Assembly: GCF_013359735.1 (NCBI RefSeq)
Contig: NZ_JABFMX010000007.1
Location: forward strand, 111,981 to 175,980
Origin: Arthrobacter sp. C9C5
Lineage (GTDB): Bacteria; Actinomycetota; Actinomycetes; Actinomycetales; Micrococcaceae
DNA: 64,000 nucleotides
Reading direction: 5' to 3'
Below are positions 38,046 through 47,041 of the stretch, one piece after another (position 1 is the first letter of the stretch; each line of letters starts with the position of its first letter). The translations under genes were made by a program, and so were the position numbers. The notes beneath the pieces were generated by a model. That model ran no database searches. It was not told the origin of the DNA and saw only the letters and a list, made by a program, of their open reading frames with translations.

Positions 38046-38795
38046 TCAGGCCTTGAGCGTCCCGTCGAGGAGCTCGCGGAGCTCGCGGAAGTGCCGTTCC
38101 GTGGCCTCCGGATGGAAGGCGGAGGTGTCCGCCATCCAATAGCCGTGGGGTGCCCCCGCGTAGATTTCGTTGGCAGCCTTCAGGCCGGCCGCGTCCAGGG
38201 CCTGGCCCAGCCGGGCAACCGCGTCAGGATCCATGCTCCGATCATGATCGGCGTGGCCGAAGACGAACCGGGCACGGGCGTTGCCGAGTCCCAGGTGGGG
38301 GCTGTCGGGCTCGTCGGTCGCCAGGCCGCCGCCGTGGAAGCCGCCGCACGCAGCCACAGCGTCCGGGTGGGCGGTGGCGGTGCGGACAGCAAGCCGTGCG
38401 CCCATGCAGTAGCCCGTGACGCCGACCGGGCCGGGGGCGATGCCGTCGAGCCTGCCCAGGGCATCCAGCCACGCGTCGATGTCCGGCAGCGCCTTGTCCG
38501 TGGTGAGGCGTCCGACCCGCGGGAAGGCGGCCGCGCCCGCCGCCTCGCGTCCCTCCGGCGTGGTCATGTCCAGGTCCGGGGCCAACTCGGCTGCCGTTCC
38601 TTCGCGGTAGAAGACGTTCGGGGCCAGGACGACGTAGCCCCAGTCGGCGATGCGCTGCGCCATGTCCTGGATGCGCGGGCGCAGGCCGAAGGCGTCCATG
38701 TAGAGGAGGACGCCCGGGAAGGGGCCCGTGCCGGTGGAGGGGCGGGCCACCAGGGCCTCGGCTGTGCCGTCTGCGGCAGGGATCTCGATGAGCAT
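38046..38795 (-). CDS. Dienelactone hydrolase family alpha/beta hydrolase
   Basis: A 249-residue hydrolase. The nucleophile is Cys in VGVTGYCMGARLA (G-x-C-x-G), as in true dienelactone hydrolases; the acid and base lie in FGHADHDRSMDPD and YAGAPHGYWMAD. The natural substrate may be a lactone or ester of aromatic degradation, but no such pathway is adjacent. It lies 22 bases downstream of tgt on the same strand and is probably co-transcribed. Confidence 0.9.
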   Translation of the reverse strand: MLIEIPAADGTAEALVARPSTGTGPFPGVLLYMDAFGLRPRIQDMAQRIADWGYVVLAPNVFYREGTAAELAPDLDMTTPEGREAAGAAAFPRVGRLTTDKALPDIDAWLDALGRLDGIAPGPVGVTGYCMGARLAVRTATAHPDAVAACGGFHGGGLATDEPDSPHLGLGNARARFVFGHADHDRSMDPDAVARLGQALDAAGLKAANEIYAGAPHGYWMADTSAFHPEATERHFRELRELLDGTLKA

Positions 38796-38817
38796 CCGGT
38801 CAGGATATCCGAAGTGC

Positions 38818-40116
38818 CTAGGAGTAATACCGGCCCAGGGTCTCGGCCTTGAACTCGAAGAAGGTGCCGGCCTCGATGGCGAGGCGGGCGTCGTCGACCA
38901 TTTTCACCACGAAGCGCTCGTTGTGGATCGAGATCAGGGTGGCCGAGACCATCTCCTTGGCCTTGAACAGGTGATGGATGTAGGCCCGGGAGTAGTTCAG
39001 GCAGGCGTAGCAGTCGCAGCCCTCCTGCAGCGGGCCAAAGTCGCGCTTGTACATGGCGCCGGAGAGGTTGTACCGGCCGGTGGGGTGGTAGAACGCCGAG
39101 TTGCGGGCCACCCGGGTGGGGGAGACGCAGTCGAAGGTGTCCGCGCCGTTTTCGATCGCGGTGAAAATGTCGTCCGGCTCGGAGATGCCCAGCAGGTGCC
39201 GCGGCTTGTTCTCCGGCAGTTCCTCATTGCACCAGCGCACGATCGTGCCCAGGTTTTCCTTCTCCAGCGCCCCGCCGATGCCGAAGCCGTCGAAGTTCAT
39301 CGCGCCGAGATCCCGGCAGGCCTTGCGGCGCAGGTCCTCGTATTGGGCGCCCTGGATTACACCGAAAAGCGCCTGGTACGGTTTCCCGGCACGCTCGGAC
39401 GTGAGCCGGAAGTGCTCGGTGATGCAGCGTTCGGCCCAGCGGCGGGTGCGCTCCAGGGACTCCTCCTGGTAGCCGCGGGAGTTCTGCAGCGTGGTCAGCT
39501 CGTCGAAGGCGAACATGATGTCCGCGCCGATCTGGTGCTGGACGTTCATCGAGATCTCGGGGCTGAAGCGGTGCCGGTCGCCGTTGAGGTGGCTTTTGAA
39601 CCAGACGCCCTCCTCGTCCACGTGGGCCAGGCGTTCCTTGCCGGGCGCGACGGCGTCGTCCGGTCCGGAGTGGTCCACCGACTTCATGTCGATCACCTTC
39701 TTGAACCCGGACCCCAGGCTCATCACCTGGAAGCCGCCCGAGTCCGTGAACGTGGGTCCGCGCCAGTTCATGAAGGCACCCAGCCCGCCGGCCTCGTCCA
39801 GGACGTCCGCGCCGGGCTGCAGGTACAGGTGGTAGGCGTTGGCCAGCACGGCCTGCGCGCCGAGGTCGGCGACGGCCTCGGGCAGCACGGACTTGACCGT
39901 GGCCTTGGTTCCGACGGCGATGAACGCCGGCGTCTGGATCTCGCCGTGCGGGGTGGTGATGGTGCCGGTGCGGCCCAGGAATTCCCCGCCGTTCGCCGCC
40001 ACCTGCTGGCCCGACGGCGCGCAGGTTTCGCTCAGGCGCTTGCCCACCCGGAAGGAAAACTCCGCCTGCCGGGCAGGCTCGGGGGGCAAGGACGCAAAGT
40101 CAGGATTCGCTGGCAC
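38818..40116 (-). CDS. tgt: tRNA-guanine transglycosylase (queuine/preQ1)
   Basis: A 432-residue TGT that exchanges G34 in GUN-anticodon tRNAs for a queuosine precursor. Active-site parts are PTFTDSGGFQVMSLG (general Asp, about residue 125), FGVIQGAQYEDLRRKA and the nucleophile in DTFDCVSPTRVARN. The zinc site is CDCYACLNYSRAYIHHL (three Cys and a His). It is longer than the 375-residue E. coli enzyme: about 26 extra residues at 141-167 and an N-terminal extension of about 40 residues. No de novo queuosine genes are in the window; YhhQ is nearby. Confidence 0.95.
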   Translation of the reverse strand: MPANPDFASLPPEPARQAEFSFRVGKRLSETCAPSGQQVAANGGEFLGRTGTITTPHGEIQTPAFIAVGTKATVKSVLPEAVADLGAQAVLANAYHLYLQPGADVLDEAGGLGAFMNWRGPTFTDSGGFQVMSLGSGFKKVIDMKSVDHSGPDDAVAPGKERLAHVDEEGVWFKSHLNGDRHRFSPEISMNVQHQIGADIMFAFDELTTLQNSRGYQEESLERTRRWAERCITEHFRLTSERAGKPYQALFGVIQGAQYEDLRRKACRDLGAMNFDGFGIGGALEKENLGTIVRWCNEELPENKPRHLLGISEPDDIFTAIENGADTFDCVSPTRVARNSAFYHPTGRYNLSGAMYKRDFGPLQEGCDCYACLNYSRAYIHHLFKAKEMVSATLISIHNERFVVKMVDDARLAIEAGTFFEFKAETLGRYYS

Positions 40117-40149
40117 CGTTCAAGTGTGCCAGCTAACACCGCGGAACCC

Positions 40150-40875
40150 TTAGTGCAGCGGGTCCGATGTGGGGTAGTTCTCAGCCCTCCAGCTGTCCCA
40201 GTAGTTGCGGATGACCTCCAGCTGGTGGGCGCCGAGCTCGTAGGTGGAGACGATCACCAGGGAGCCGCCGTCGGGCCGGAGCTCGGGGATGGCGGGCTGG
40301 TCCGCCACGATCACGAGGCCGTCGCCGTGCTCGGCGTACCCGTGCACGGTCAGGCCCACCTGGTGGTTGCTCCGGAACCAGACCTTCCCGGCAATCTCCT
40401 CCCCGGTGGCCAGGGTCAGCGAGTACGTCTCGCCCGGCGCGGGCACGTCGGCCAGGCCGAGTTTGTCGATCGCGGAGCCTCCCGTCCCGGGCACTGAGAA
40501 GAAGAACGTCCGCCGTTTGCCGTGCGGGTGGCGTTCGAGGGCGAAACGGAGCTGGTGCAGGAAGGTCAGCCAGCCCTGGGTGATGTCCTCGTCCCAGGCC
40601 GCCCACTCCGAATTGTGGTCGATCGCCGCGCGCGTCATGCTGACCTCCGTGCCGGCGGGGACCGGTTTCAGGGTGAAGACGTCGCCGCCGTCGACGACGA
40701 GGGAGGTGTGGTCCGCGCTCTCGACCACGTTGGGGCTGAAGTAGATCGCGTCGATCTCGGCGGCCTGGTCGTCGGCCTCCCAGCCGTGCCACTGGGCCAC
40801 CTTCGCGGGTTCGCGCAGCATCGTCCAGACCTGCGGCGCGTCAGAGTTGATCACCACGCTGAGATTGTTCGTCAT
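40150..40875 (-). CDS. SRPBCC/AHSA1-like domain protein
   Basis: A 241-residue soluble protein with the START/Bet v1-like fold: an N-terminal strand SVVINSDAPQVWTMLREP, the helix-grip section SMTRAAIDHNSEWAAWDED, and helix GWLTFLHQLRFALERHPHGK. The C-terminal part (GETYSLTLATGEEIAGKVWF) adds a second beta region. Members bind small lipids or act as Hsp90 co-factors; nothing more can be said. The start follows the SRPBCC domain boundary. Confidence 0.82.
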   Translation of the reverse strand: MTNNLSVVINSDAPQVWTMLREPAKVAQWHGWEADDQAAEIDAIYFSPNVVESADHTSLVVDGGDVFTLKPVPAGTEVSMTRAAIDHNSEWAAWDEDITQGWLTFLHQLRFALERHPHGKRRTFFFSVPGTGGSAIDKLGLADVPAPGETYSLTLATGEEIAGKVWFRSNHQVGLTVHGYAEHGDGLVIVADQPAIPELRPDGGSLVIVSTYELGAHQLEVIRNYWDSWRAENYPTSDPLH

Positions 40876-40961
40876 GGGGCTGAATTTACCCCGCCCGGCC
40901 CTGACCGGGTAGGGCCAATCGTCCACGGATCGCCCGTGCGGGCCGCGTTCGGCCGTAGCGC

Positions 40962-42029
40962 TCAGCCGCGGACGGACTCGAGTTCGTTGCTGATCCGGCG
41001 TTCAATTTCCGGGCCGCCGATGGTCTGCGAGCCGCCGTGCGCGCGCAGGAAGAGGAGCGCCTCGAGCCGCAGCAACCGCCACTCCCGCTCCGCATCCGGG
41101 TTGGAATTGTCGATGGCGCGGAAGATTTCCTTGTCGTACAGATTTGGCTCGTTGAGCGAGCGCTGGCGCATCTTGGCGTTGATCCGCGACTTGAACGGGT
41201 CCGTCTCCATGGCGTCCGGCGCCCGCAGGAACTTCTCATAGACGGCGGCGCGTTCCTCTTCCCCGCGCTGGCGGCAAATGTAGCTCGCCAGCGCGAGCGA
41301 GGCCTCCACCGACGCCCAGCGGCCGGGGTTCCCGTCGAAGGGCAGCACATTGAGCAGGTCCGCGACGGCAAGGGCGTTGTCGGCGTCCTTGAGCACAACG
41401 AACAGTTCATGCGCCAGATCGCTGAGGTCCTTGAGGCAGCTGCCGGACTTGGTGTTGATGCCCTTGGTGAGCCGGTCGCTGAGCAACAGCACGCCCAGAG
41501 CATCGGGGTGGGCCTCGGCCGCGGCCCCCACGACGGATTCCGGAGTTCCCTCCGCGATGGGGATCAAGGCCAGATCCGCTTCGCTCGGTCCACTGACGGC
41601 CGGCGGGACCACCGGCGGCGGCGGGACGACGACGGCGGGCGCCGACGTCGGGCTGCCGTCCTCCGCGGGACGGGGCGGGACCACCTGCAGTTCCGGGCCG
41701 GCGTCGTCCGCGGAGGGAGAGGCGGGTTTGTCGGAACCGGCGTCCGGGGCATCGTCATCCTGGCGGCCGGCGTCGTCCGCAGGGGACAGCTCCGGGGCCC
41801 CGGGCGCGGCGTCCCGGACCAGGACCACGGAGCCGGCGGCGATCCGCAGCACGCCGCCCCCGGTGAGGGTGGCGCGCACGATGGCGGGGGAACCGAAATC
41901 GTCGTTGTCGACGTCCACGCGCTGGATTTCGGCGGTGCGCGTGGCGTCGGGCAGGAGCAGCAGATCCCCGGTCTGCAGAGATCCCGCCTGCCGTTCGCTG
42001 TAGTTCAGTGAGGCTGTGGGGTGGGTCAT
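40962..42029 (-). CDS. Conserved hypothetical protein with Pro/Asp-rich linker
   Basis: A 355-residue protein not recognised by function. An N-terminal beta-rich segment of about 70 residues (LQTGDLLLLPDATRTAEIQRVDVDN) is followed by a 90-residue linker rich in Ala, Asp and Pro (PPPPVVPPAVSGP) and a C-terminal helical domain of 190 residues that resembles a repeat of TPR-like helices (LAVADLLNVLPFDGNPGRWASVEASLALASYIC). No membrane segment or signal peptide is seen. It looks like an Arthrobacter-group protein. Confidence 0.75.
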   Translation of the reverse strand: MTHPTASLNYSERQAGSLQTGDLLLLPDATRTAEIQRVDVDNDDFGSPAIVRATLTGGGVLRIAAGSVVLVRDAAPGAPELSPADDAGRQDDDAPDAGSDKPASPSADDAGPELQVVPPRPAEDGSPTSAPAVVVPPPPVVPPAVSGPSEADLALIPIAEGTPESVVGAAAEAHPDALGVLLLSDRLTKGINTKSGSCLKDLSDLAHELFVVLKDADNALAVADLLNVLPFDGNPGRWASVEASLALASYICRQRGEEERAAVYEKFLRAPDAMETDPFKSRINAKMRQRSLNEPNLYDKEIFRAIDNSNPDAEREWRLLRLEALLFLRAHGGSQTIGGPEIERRISNELESVRG

Positions 42030-42092
42030 CTGGAGTCCTTAACTTCTCTTTCGGTCCGCTCAACAGTCTACAAAGACCGGGGCGCGAAGTCG

Positions 42093-42119
42093 GGGACGCC
42101 GGGGTGGCCCGGGCGTCCC
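42093..42119. terminator. Hairpin downstream of the NUDIX-like gene
   Basis: GGGACGCC (42093-42100) pairs with GGCGTCCC (42112-42119). It lies in the 120-base gap between the NUDIX-like gene and the next minus-strand gene. A T-run is not evident. Confidence 0.45.
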
Positions 42120-42149
42120 GGGGCGGTCCAGCTGCTCCGGGCAGACTCC

Positions 42150-42689
42150 CTAGTGGCCGACGCCCGCGAACGCCAGTGCCTGCCGGATCAGGGCGCCGCG
42201 GCCGCCGCTGAACTCCAGCTGCACGTCCGAACTCATCACTTCCTCCGGCGTCATCCAGGTCAGTTCCAGGGCGTCCTGCCGCGGAGAGCATTCGCCCGTG
42301 ACGGGGATGATGTAGGCCAGGGCGACGGCGTGCTGCCGGTCGTCGGTGAAGCCGGTGTGGGACGGGGACGGGAAGTATTCGGCCACCGTGAAGGGGACCG
42401 GGCTGATCGGCAGCTGCGGGAAGGCGAGCGGGCCAAGGTCCTTTTCCATGTGGCGCAACAAAGCCGCCCGGATGGTCTCGCGGTACAGCACCCGGCCGGA
42501 AACCAGGGACCGGATCATGGTGCCGTCCTCGTCGGCCTGCAGCAGGGTGCCGACCTCGTTCACAAACCCGAGCGGGTCAAGCCGGACCGGAACGGCCTCG
42601 ACGTAGACCATGGGAAGCCGGCCGCGGGCCTCGAAGAGATCCTCGTCGGAAAGCCAGCCGGGATTGGGGTCGGGAGTGCGAACGTTCAT
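42150..42689 (-). CDS. NUDIX-like protein (DUF4916)
   Basis: A 179-residue protein of the DUF4916 group: LPMVYVEAVPVRLDPLG, VSGRVLYRETIRAALLRHMEKDLGPLAFPQLP and ALAYIIPVTGECSPRQDALELTWMTPEE. The fold resembles NUDIX, and the segment GRVLYRETIRAALLRHMEKDLG occupies the NUDIX-box position, but the box residues G-x5-E-x7-R-E-x2-E-E are largely absent. Enzymatic activity is therefore doubtful. It may be a non-catalytic ligand-binding NUDIX homolog. Confidence 0.82.
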   Translation of the reverse strand: MNVRTPDPNPGWLSDEDLFEARGRLPMVYVEAVPVRLDPLGFVNEVGTLLQADEDGTMIRSLVSGRVLYRETIRAALLRHMEKDLGPLAFPQLPISPVPFTVAEYFPSPSHTGFTDDRQHAVALAYIIPVTGECSPRQDALELTWMTPEEVMSSDVQLEFSGGRGALIRQALAFAGVGH

Positions 42690-42735
42690 GGTTAAGTTCT
42701 ACCCCATCCGAGTTCGCCGGGCGTGGTTACCCTGT

Positions 42736-43533
42736 CTATTCGGACTCCGGGGCCGCGGAGATCCACAGGGCGTGGGGGTGGGCGGCGCTGCCGTCCGCAT
42801 CGGGGTTGCCCACGTGCAGCAGCGGCACGGCGGCCTCCTCGACCACCGCAACGTCATGCCCCGCCTCGGCGAGCCGCTCCCGCAGCGCGTCAAGGTCGCC
42901 GTCGTATTCGAAGGCCAGCCCGGCGCTCCCGGCGCCCGCCGCGGTTCCGGCAGCGGCGCCGACCATCAGGACGCCGCCGTTTTTCGCCGTGAACGCCTCC
43001 GTTTCGGCGATGTCGGCGTCGGCGTAGCCAACGCCGGGGGCGCCCGGCACCGGCCGGGGGCGGGCGCCGATGTCGCGCAGGGTTTGGGTCGCCGCCCGCG
43101 GATCCTGAGCGAACCAGACGCCGACGACGGTGAGCCCCGGCTCCGCCTCCGCGGAAGTGGACCAGGTGCCGTCGGACGCGCGCGCGGCGGGGTCGGCCAG
43201 GAAGCTGAACCCATCCGGCGAAGAGACCCGGCATGAGGAACCGTGGTCGGCGTCGATGACCTCTGCGGCGGTGCCGCCGCCGGCGCCGGCTGCGGCTCCG
43301 GCTTCGTTGGTCCGGCGGGCAAATTCCGCGAGGTCGCCGACCTCGACGCCGAAGAAGGTGGTGCCGTCCTCCGCCGAACCCCCCTCGGCGAAGTGCAGGG
43401 CCAGGCGGCCCGCGCCGGCGTCGAACTCCCGCCAGGTGGGCTCGTCGACGGTCTTGACCATGCCCAGGTCGGTCAGCAGCCGCTCCCACTCATCGAGGCG
43501 GGAGGTGAAATGGATGGGGCGGACACGCAGCAT
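42736..43533 (-). CDS. VOC-family protein (two glyoxalase-like modules)
   Basis: A 265-residue protein built from two beta-alpha-beta-beta-beta units: the first around IHFTSRLDEWERLLTDLGM and TFFGVEVGDLAEFARRTNEAG, the second around LTVVGVWFAQDPRAATQTLRDIGA and LRERLAEAGHDVAVVEE. This is the vicinal-oxygen-chelate pattern seen in glyoxalases and resistance proteins. Metal ligands cannot be assigned with confidence. GGGAG lies nine bases before the ATG. It is divergent from the next gene, with only 43 bases between starts. Confidence 0.82.
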   Translation of the reverse strand: MLRVRPIHFTSRLDEWERLLTDLGMVKTVDEPTWREFDAGAGRLALHFAEGGSAEDGTTFFGVEVGDLAEFARRTNEAGAAAGAGGGTAAEVIDADHGSSCRVSSPDGFSFLADPAARASDGTWSTSAEAEPGLTVVGVWFAQDPRAATQTLRDIGARPRPVPGAPGVGYADADIAETEAFTAKNGGVLMVGAAAGTAAGAGSAGLAFEYDGDLDALRERLAEAGHDVAVVEEAAVPLLHVGNPDADGSAAHPHALWISAAPESE

Positions 43534-43576
43534 TGGTATCTCCCTGGTGGTTTGGGGCTGGGAGCACAATGGTGCC

Positions 43577-44194
43577 ATGGCTGCTGAGCTAAGGGAACTG
43601 CTGGTGAAAGACGCCGCCGAGTGGCGCGGGTGGCTGGAACAGCACCACGCGGACAGCCCCGGGGTGTGGCTGGTGCTGCACAAGAAGGGCGGCTCGGTGA
43701 CCGAGCTGGACTACGAGGCGGCCCTGCAGGAGGCGCTGTGCTTTGGCTGGATCGACGGGCAGGGCAGGCGCCGGGATGCCGAGACCTCCTTCCAGCGGAT
43801 GACCCGGCGTGGGCCGAAAAGCGTGTGGTCGGCGCGGAACGTCGAGCGCGTCGGTCGCCTCGAAGCGGCCGGCCGGATGGCCCCCGCCGGGCGCGCCGCC
43901 GTCGAAAGCGCCAAGGCCGACGGACGCTGGGAGGCGGCCTATGCGGGCCAGGCCGCGGCCGAGGTGCCGGAGGACCTTGCCGCGGCGATAGCGGCGGACC
44001 CTCGGGCGCAGGCGATGTTTGAGGTCCTGACATCGGTGAACCGGTTCGCGCTGATCTACCGGACCAACTCGGTCAAGCAAGCCGCCACCCGGGAGCGGAA
44101 GATCGCCGGCTTCGTGGACATGCTCGCACGCTTTGAAACGCCGTACCCGCAAAGCCGGCGGCCGGATCCGGGACCTTCAGCGACTTCCCGGTAA
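43577..44194 (+). CDS. YdeI/OmpD-associated family protein
   Basis: A 205-residue cytoplasmic protein of the YdeI (bacteriocin-protection, DUF1801-like) group. Conserved are ELDYEAALQEALCFGWIDGQ, RRDAETSFQRMTRRGPKSVWSARNVERVGRL and ALIYRTNSVKQAATRERKI. Salmonella YdeI helps resistance to cationic peptides; the mechanism is unresolved. The start ATG has GGAGCACAATGGTGCC upstream, a modest ribosome site. Confidence 0.85.
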   Translation: MAAELRELLVKDAAEWRGWLEQHHADSPGVWLVLHKKGGSVTELDYEAALQEALCFGWIDGQGRRRDAETSFQRMTRRGPKSVWSARNVERVGRLEAAGRMAPAGRAAVESAKADGRWEAAYAGQAAAEVPEDLAAAIAADPRAQAMFEVLTSVNRFALIYRTNSVKQAATRERKIAGFVDMLARFETPYPQSRRPDPGPSATSR

Positions 44195-44235
44195 CTGTCC
44201 GGGGTCCCGACAGCCCGGGGTGGCAAAATAGCCCA

Positions 44236-45012
44236 ATGCCTACCACCCAACGCGGGGCGTCGCGCGGCGCCGCCCCCACCCAGCGTTCGCAGCGCACGCT
44301 GTTCTTTGCCGCCGCCGGCCTGCTGGTGGCCGGCGAGGCCGTGTTCTGGCTCATGCTGGCTGCAGTCCAGACGGACTCGGGCCTCGCGTTGCTCGACGGC
44401 GGCGTCCACAACGCCCTGGTGGAGGACCGGTCGCCCCTCGCCACGGGAATCCTGGCTGCCGTCAGCACGGTGACCTCGCCGAGCTGGATGACGGTCATCG
44501 GGGGCCTGCTCGCGCTCGGCTGGGCGGTCCGGAAGCGCGAAATCTGGCGGCCGGCGCTGCTCCTCGGAGCCATGGCGGCCACCTTCGGCGTGTCCACCGT
44601 GATCAAACACGAGGTCGCGCGCGGCAGGCCCTCGGCTACCGACTTCCTGATGGGCCCCGACGATGCCCTGTCCTTCCCCTCCGGACATACCTTTGGTACC
44701 GGCGTCTTCCTGCTGGTTCTGGTGTACCTGCTGCTGGGCAGCGCCGGCGCACGCACGGCGCGGCGTTCGACGGCGGTGCTGGCCTTCTCGGGGGCCGCCC
44801 TCGGCACGTTGCTGGTCGCGTTCAGCCGGCTCTACCTCGGCTACCACTGGCTGACGGACGTGGTCGCCTCGCTGGGCCTGGCGGTGGCCGTCACCGGCAT
44901 CGTGGTCCTGGTCGATGGCCTGCGCGGCGCCCGGACGGCGGACCTGGCTCCGGCCGAGCCGGCACTTCCGGCCGAGCGAGGCCTGCCGGCCCGGGTGGAG
45001 CAGACGCCCTAG
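44236..45012 (+). CDS. PAP2-superfamily membrane phosphatase
   Basis: A 258-residue protein with about six transmembrane helices. The three PAP2 motifs are KHEVARGRPS (K-x6-RP), FPSGHTFGTGV (PSGH) and SRLYLGYHWLTDVVAS (SR-x5-H-x3-D). Likely substrates are phosphatidic acid, undecaprenyl pyrophosphate or related lipid phosphates outside the membrane. Its stop codon shares the CTAG sequence with the convergent debranching-enzyme gene, so the two coding regions overlap by four bases. Confidence 0.92.
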   Translation: MPTTQRGASRGAAPTQRSQRTLFFAAAGLLVAGEAVFWLMLAAVQTDSGLALLDGGVHNALVEDRSPLATGILAAVSTVTSPSWMTVIGGLLALGWAVRKREIWRPALLLGAMAATFGVSTVIKHEVARGRPSATDFLMGPDDALSFPSGHTFGTGVFLLVLVYLLLGSAGARTARRSTAVLAFSGAALGTLLVAFSRLYLGYHWLTDVVASLGLAVAVTGIVVLVDGLRGARTADLAPAEPALPAERGLPARVEQTP

Positions 45013-46952
45013 AACACCACGCCGAGCGCCTGGGCGAGCACCACCGCGGAGGCTGAGGACCACGCCTGCGGGTGGCAGGAGGCCGGATACGGCACCGCGC
45101 GCCCCGACTCGGCCGCGGTGACGCCGGCGAAGAGCTCCGGGAGCCGGTGCCCGAACGACCCTGCGGCGGTCAGCAGGCCTTCCGCCAGCACCCGTGCCTC
45201 GGCGGTGAATCCCTCGCTGAGCAGGCCCCTGATCGCGATCGCGGTGTCGTGGCTCCAGACCGAGCCGCAGTGGTAGCTGAAGGGCCAGAATCCCGCCGCG
45301 CGCCGGGACAGGGTGTGCAGTCCGTAGCCGGAGAACAGCTCCGGGCTGAGCAGCCGGTCCGCCACGAGCCGCGCCTCCGCGGCGTCCAGGATCCCGGTGC
45401 CCAGCAGGTGCCCCATGTTGGAGCCCGGGATATCCAGCGGTTCGCCGTGGCCGTCGAGCGCCATGGCCGGGAACCGGCCGCCGTCGTCCTGAACCCAAAA
45501 GCGCTCGCGGAAGTTCCGCTTCAGCCCCTCGGCGAAGTCGCGCAGCTCCTGGGCCCCGGGTTCGCCGTACGAGTCGAAGAGTTCTGCCGTCCCCACGGCT
45601 GCCTGGTAGGCGTAGCCCTGCACCTCGGAGAGCGCGATCGGGCCGTCGGCCTGGCGGCCGTCGCGGAACTGCATCGCGTCCCGGGAGTCCTTCCAGCCCT
45701 GGTTGCTCAGGCCATGGCCGGAGGTGTCCTGGTAGCTCAGGAAGCCCCCGTTGACTGTATTCCCGGCGGCAGCCCCTGCGGCCAGCAGCCACTGCGCGGC
45801 GCGGGAGGCATTGGGCAGCAGTGAACGGACCGCTGCGTCATCGGTGCCGGCGCGTCCCAGCTCGCCCAGCAGGCACAGCCACAGCGGGGTGGAGTCCACG
45901 GCGCCGAAGTACACCGGGGGCAGCCGCAGGGCCTGGCTTTCCAGCACGAGTTCCTTAGCTCTCAGTTCGTGCAGGATCTTGCCCGGCTCCTCGGCCGCGG
46001 CGGGATCGGTCTTGGTGCCCTGGTGCGCGGCCAGGGCGCGCAGCGTTCCGGCGGCCAGGGCGGCGTCGAAGGGCAGCAGCAGCCGCGCGGCCCACAGCGA
46101 GTCCCGGCCGAACAGGGTGAAGTACCAGGGAGCGCCGGCGGCCAGGAAAGGCGCATCGGGGGCCTTGCGGCTCGCCAGCCGGAGCCCGTCGAGTTCATCG
46201 AGGGAGTTGTCCAGGAGCAGGCCCAGCGCCCCCTCCGGCTCGGCCCGGACTCGACGGGAGGCCGGCAGCGGCGCGGCCACCACGGCGTCCTCGGTATCGG
46301 CCAGGACCGCCTGCCATTCGGCCTCCATCGGCTTGCCCCGGCCGGCCGTCCCGCGCCAGGTCAGCCGTTCGCCGCGGGCCACCCTGCCGGGCGCGGAAAC
46401 GGTCAGGGTCTTGCCGCCCTCGCTCCAGCGCAGCGAGGAATCATCCGCCGCCGAGGGCTGCAAAGGTTCGCGGTAGCGGCCGAGCCGGATGGCGGCCATG
46501 TCAGTGAAGTCAGCGGCCAGCCGCACCTCAACCTCGGCATCCAGGGCGTCCAGCGAGGTGCTCAGCCGCAGTGAGACACGGACGGCACCGGGCGTGACGG
46601 TCCAGGTTTGCAGGAGTTCGACGGCGGGATCCTCGGTGGGCCCCTCGATGCCGCGCACGAGGCCACGTACCCGGAGCACACCGCCGGGGGCGGCCTCGAC
46701 CGTGGCCGGTTCCGGGGCGAAGCCGTTGACGGTCACCTCTGCCCGGCACAGCATCCGGGTGTCGCCGTGCAAGAGTCCGGTGAACCAGTCGCCGGCGCCG
46801 GTCACGGCGGCCGTGCCACCGCCGGCCGCGTCTCGGTTCGCGGCGCTGTCGCTGGATGCGCCGCCGGCCAGCCGGCCGTCGGCGTCGAGCCACAATTGGG
46901 TGGGAGCGGCCACGGAACAGTGCTGACGGTGAAGTGCTGGCTGAACAGTCAT
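45009..46952 (-). CDS. Glycogen debranching enzyme (amylo-alpha-1,6-glucosidase family)
   Basis: A 647-residue cytoplasmic protein with an N-terminal GDE_N domain (GDWFTGLLHGDTRMLCRAEVTVNG) and a C-terminal (alpha/alpha)6 barrel: WYFTLFGRDSLWAARLLLPFD, GAVDSTPLWLCLLGE, NQGWKDSRDAMQFRDG (candidate acid), FSYHCGSVWSHDTAIAIRGL (candidate base). The family trims alpha-1,6 branches of glycogen or related oligosaccharides. Substrate identity is family-level. No other glycogen genes are adjacent. It is convergent with the PAP2 gene. Confidence 0.9.
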   Translation of the reverse strand: MTVQPALHRQHCSVAAPTQLWLDADGRLAGGASSDSAANRDAAGGGTAAVTGAGDWFTGLLHGDTRMLCRAEVTVNGFAPEPATVEAAPGGVLRVRGLVRGIEGPTEDPAVELLQTWTVTPGAVRVSLRLSTSLDALDAEVEVRLAADFTDMAAIRLGRYREPLQPSAADDSSLRWSEGGKTLTVSAPGRVARGERLTWRGTAGRGKPMEAEWQAVLADTEDAVVAAPLPASRRVRAEPEGALGLLLDNSLDELDGLRLASRKAPDAPFLAAGAPWYFTLFGRDSLWAARLLLPFDAALAAGTLRALAAHQGTKTDPAAAEEPGKILHELRAKELVLESQALRLPPVYFGAVDSTPLWLCLLGELGRAGTDDAAVRSLLPNASRAAQWLLAAGAAAGNTVNGGFLSYQDTSGHGLSNQGWKDSRDAMQFRDGRQADGPIALSEVQGYAYQAAVGTAELFDSYGEPGAQELRDFAEGLKRNFRERFWVQDDGGRFPAMALDGHGEPLDIPGSNMGHLLGTGILDAAEARLVADRLLSPELFSGYGLHTLSRRAAGFWPFSYHCGSVWSHDTAIAIRGLLSEGFTAEARVLAEGLLTAAGSFGHRLPELFAGVTAAESGRAVPYPASCHPQAWSSASAVVLAQALGVVF

Positions 46953-46989
46953 GCGCCCCAGCCTATGCCGGAAGGCCGGGGCGGACCTA

Positions 46990-47040
46990 GGCCCGCCCGC
47001 GGGCCCGCCTGCCCGCAGGTCCGCCCGCCCGCGGGCGGGG
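46990..47040. repeat. GC-rich palindromic spacer after the iron ABC operon
   Basis: GCCCGC-type repeats fill the region; CCCGCCCGCGGGCGGG at 47024-47039 is a perfect 16-bp palindrome, ending two bases before the fbpC stop codon. It may end or stabilise the transcript. Confidence 0.55.
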
Positions 47041-47041
47041 C

